A DNA stretch of 64,000 nt from AWTP1-18 sp036504515 (GTDB taxonomy: Bacteria > Pseudomonadota > Gammaproteobacteria > Burkholderiales > Rhodocyclaceae), in the NCBI GenBank assembly GCA_036504515.1, contig DASXVA010000007.1:468182-532181 (forward strand), given 5' to 3'. The translations under genes and the position numbers were made by a program. The notes beneath the pieces are model-generated. The model searched no databases. It worked only from the letters and a program-made list of their open reading frames with translations, and was not told where the DNA came from. Below are positions 62,283 to 64,000 of this stretch, piece by piece. The stretch's first letter is position 1, and each line of letters opens with the position of its first letter.

Positions 62283-63557
62283 ATGAAGCTTCTCACCCGT
62301 CCGCAATCGTTGCTATTCATTGCCGTCACCAGTCTCTGGTGCTCCCTTTCCCTGGCTCAGGACGGGGTACCGGGACGGGATGTGGAATCCCTGCTGAGTC
62401 TGGCTCGGGAACGCAATCCGGAATATGCCGGTATGCGGTACGAAGCCGATGCCGCGGTAGAGCGAGTGACCCCGGCCGGGGCCTTGCCCGATCCCCGGCT
62501 TCGGATGGAGCTGATGGATGTGACCAAAGGCGGCCAGCAAAATCCGACCCTGAACCCCAGCGGGGTCGGCAGTACCCGCTACACCCTCATGCAGGAAATT
62601 CCCTGGTTCGGCAAACGGGACCTCAAGCGGGAAATAGCCGAACTGGAAGCCGAAGGTGCTAAAGGTCGGGCAACGGGTACCTGGTCGGATATTTCATCCA
62701 GAATCAAAGTTGCCTATGCTCAGCTGTTCTATCTCCACCGCAATGAGCGGTTAACTCGGGAAGTTCTCGATCTGATGGTGCGTCTGGAGAAGATTGCCCA
62801 GGTTCGCTACGCCGGCGGTCTGGCGGCACAACAGGATGCCATTCGCGCCCAGACGGAACAGACCGGCATGCGTAGCGAACTGGTGGCTCTGGAAAACGAG
62901 CGGCGCCAAGTCGAAGTCCGGTTGAACACCTTGCTTGCCCGTCCGGCCCAGGCCCCTCTTGCCCAACCGGAAAAACTGCGGCCCTTGCCGGCACCGGTCA
63001 AACTGGATTTCACTACCCTGGAAGACCGGGCCCGGGCCCATAACCCTTTGCTGTTTAGCGAAGAGTCCAAGGTGAAGTCAGCAGAAAAAAGCCGGGACCT
63101 GACCTACAAGAATCGCTACCCCGATTTCACGGTCGGCGTTGTCCCCAACCAGTTCCAGAACTCGGTCAAGCAATGGGACCTGATGATGGAAATGAACATT
63201 CCGCTGCAACAATCGTCCCGCCGCTCCCAGGAGCGGGAATCGGAAGCCATGCTCTCTGCTGCCCAGGCCCGTCGGGAAGCTGTGGCCAATCAGGTTTTGT
63301 CGGAACTCTCGGAAAGCCTGGCGGGCATTGACGCGGCCCGCAGGACGGAGGCCTTGGCCACCGACAGCCTGTTACCCCAAGCGGAACTGACCTTCCAGGC
63401 AGCTCTGGCCGGCTATGAAACCGGCAAGGTGGACTTTGCTACCTTGCTCGATGCCCAGCGGCAAATCCGCCAGGCCAAACAGAACCAAATCAAGGCGCGG
63501 GCTGAAGGCCAGGTGCGCCTCGCAGACATTGAACGAATTTTGGGAGAGGATCTATGA
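62283..63557 (+). CDS. cusC: Outer-membrane efflux protein, TolC/CusC type
   Basis: This 424-residue protein has a signal peptide and the duplicated helical layout of TolC-type channels: RYTLMQEIPWFGKRDLKREI, VAYAQLFYLHRNERLTREVL and KVDFATLLDAQRQIRQAKQN. It forms the outer-membrane duct of a tripartite metal pump. It overlaps cusB by ATGA. Confidence 0.9.
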   Translation: MKLLTRPQSLLFIAVTSLWCSLSLAQDGVPGRDVESLLSLARERNPEYAGMRYEADAAVERVTPAGALPDPRLRMELMDVTKGGQQNPTLNPSGVGSTRYTLMQEIPWFGKRDLKREIAELEAEGAKGRATGTWSDISSRIKVAYAQLFYLHRNERLTREVLDLMVRLEKIAQVRYAGGLAAQQDAIRAQTEQTGMRSELVALENERRQVEVRLNTLLARPAQAPLAQPEKLRPLPAPVKLDFTTLEDRARAHNPLLFSEESKVKSAEKSRDLTYKNRYPDFTVGVVPNQFQNSVKQWDLMMEMNIPLQQSSRRSQERESEAMLSAAQARREAVANQVLSELSESLAGIDAARRTEALATDSLLPQAELTFQAALAGYETGKVDFATLLDAQRQIRQAKQNQIKARAEGQVRLADIERILGEDL

Positions 63558-64000
63558 CTGCAAGGAATTCCCGTGGGAAGACGCCGGGCGTAAGCATTGC
63601 CCTGGGCGGTCTCATTGTGGCAGCGCTGGCGGCCGGTGGTGGTTATTGGGCTGGCCGGGGAGGCAGCGGCCACAGCGAAGGGACAGCAGCTGTCGCCACG
63701 TCTACGGATTCTTCTTCCAAGAAGGAACGCAAGATCCTCTATTACCGCAATCCCATGGGGCTGCCGGATACCTCACCGACCCCGAAAAAAGACCCCATGG
63801 GGATGGATTACATCCCGGTCTTTGAAGGTGAACAAGACGAAGAGCCTGCCTCTGCCAACCAGATCAAGATCAGTACGGAAAAAGTACAAAAGCTGGGCGT
63901 CCGCACAGAAGCGGCCAGCCTGCGTACCCTGGACCGAAGCGTGCGTGCCGCCGGTCGAATCGAGCCGGATGAGCGCCGCATCTACGCCATTTCCCCCAAG
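63554..64000 (+). CDS. cusB: CusB-like membrane fusion protein, 5' part
   Basis: The first 149 codons of the periplasmic adaptor of a CusCBA pump; the rest lies beyond the window. An N-terminal membrane helix (VSIALGGLIVAALAAGGGYW) is followed by a heavy-metal-binding domain (ILYYRNPMGLPDTS, DPMGMDYIPVF) with the Met residues used to bind Cu(I)/Ag(I). The barrel start ISTEKVQKLGVRTEAAS comes next. A cusA-like RND pump gene is expected after it. Confidence 0.9.
   Translation, partial: MTARNSRGKTPGVSIALGGLIVAALAAGGGYWAGRGGSGHSEGTAAVATSTDSSSKKERKILYYRNPMGLPDTSPTPKKDPMGMDYIPVFEGEQDEEPASANQIKISTEKVQKLGVRTEAASLRTLDRSVRAAGRIEPDERRIYAISPK

Larger units (their letters stand above)
50362..64000. mobile_element. 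Recombinase-driven genomic island with copper/silver resistance (right end outside)
   Basis: The left junction is seen by the break in the spermidine-synthase-like gene. The contents are a single recombinase with HicB-like end, a four-gene recombinase operon, a nuclease-like protein, a small Cys-rich protein and a Cus-type metal-resistance block. No host housekeeping gene is found after 50361. The right end is not in the window, so size and target duplication are unknown. Whether all of this is one element or two nested ones cannot be decided here. Confidence 0.75.

Overview
The window is a stretch of betaproteobacterial chromosome. The housekeeping blocks (sspB; rpsF-priB-rpsR-rplI; rnr; rlmB; a polyamine-synthase gene) and the codon style suggest a Rhodocyclales-type organism, but the genus cannot be fixed from the sequence alone. 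Two large mobile elements interrupt it.

Region 1 (1-3341) is host: the 3' end of sspB, a GAF-GAF-PAS-type adenylate/guanylate cyclase with its coupled coiled-coil partner, and a tRNA-Arg(CCT) gene.

Region 2 (3303-42716) is a complete-looking temperate siphophage genome, bounded by a perfect 34-bp direct repeat that lies inside the tRNA-Arg. A short Xre-type repressor (14042-14428) sits between two mirror-image promoters. Each promoter is TTGACA-N17-GATAAT and is bracketed by two operator copies 24 bp apart. The leftward promoter (about 13291-13319) drives a long, mostly ATGA-coupled early operon running to the integrase. The rightward promoter (14465-14493) drives a Cro-like gene, then after a terminator a CII-family protein, a primase-helicase, an iteron-rich putative origin, a Q-like candidate antiterminator, and the head, tail and lysis genes. 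Structural genes follow HK97/lambda order: P27-type small terminase, large terminase, portal, S49 protease, HK97 capsid, connectors, tail tube, frameshifted G/GT chaperone, tape measure, tail tip, fibre. Lysis genes are holin-like proteins, a GH19 endolysin and an embedded Rz/Rz1 pair.

The outstanding feature is a diversity-generating retroelement (DGR) in the early leftward operon. It has a DGR-type reverse transcriptase, an Avd protein, a template repeat (9979-10084) and two variable repeats (10661-10765 and 11185-11290) at the 3' ends of two small DUF1566/C-type-lectin-like target genes. I aligned them by hand. Each variable repeat differs from the template at 17 positions, and all 34 differences fall on template adenines (coding strand). 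The targets are early-operon proteins of unknown function, not tail fibres.

Region 3 (42717-50361) is host again: HDOD protein, ribosomal protein operon, tRNA-Leu(CAG), RNase R, SIR2-type deacetylase, RlmB, and the first ~80 codons of a spermidine-synthase-like gene that is cut off.

Region 4 (about 50362-64000 and beyond) is a second mobile island inserted in that gene. It starts with a tyrosine recombinase fused to a HicB-like domain. A convergent overlapping operon of three further tyrosine recombinases plus a small helical protein follows, resembling the ginABCD/Tn554-type tripartite systems. Next come a helix-hairpin-helix plus nuclease-like protein (possible defence gene) and a copper/silver resistance block (CusS-CusR, cytochrome c, DUF411, CusF, CusC, start of CusB) with two matching 16-bp palindromic regulator boxes. 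The far end of the island lies outside the window.
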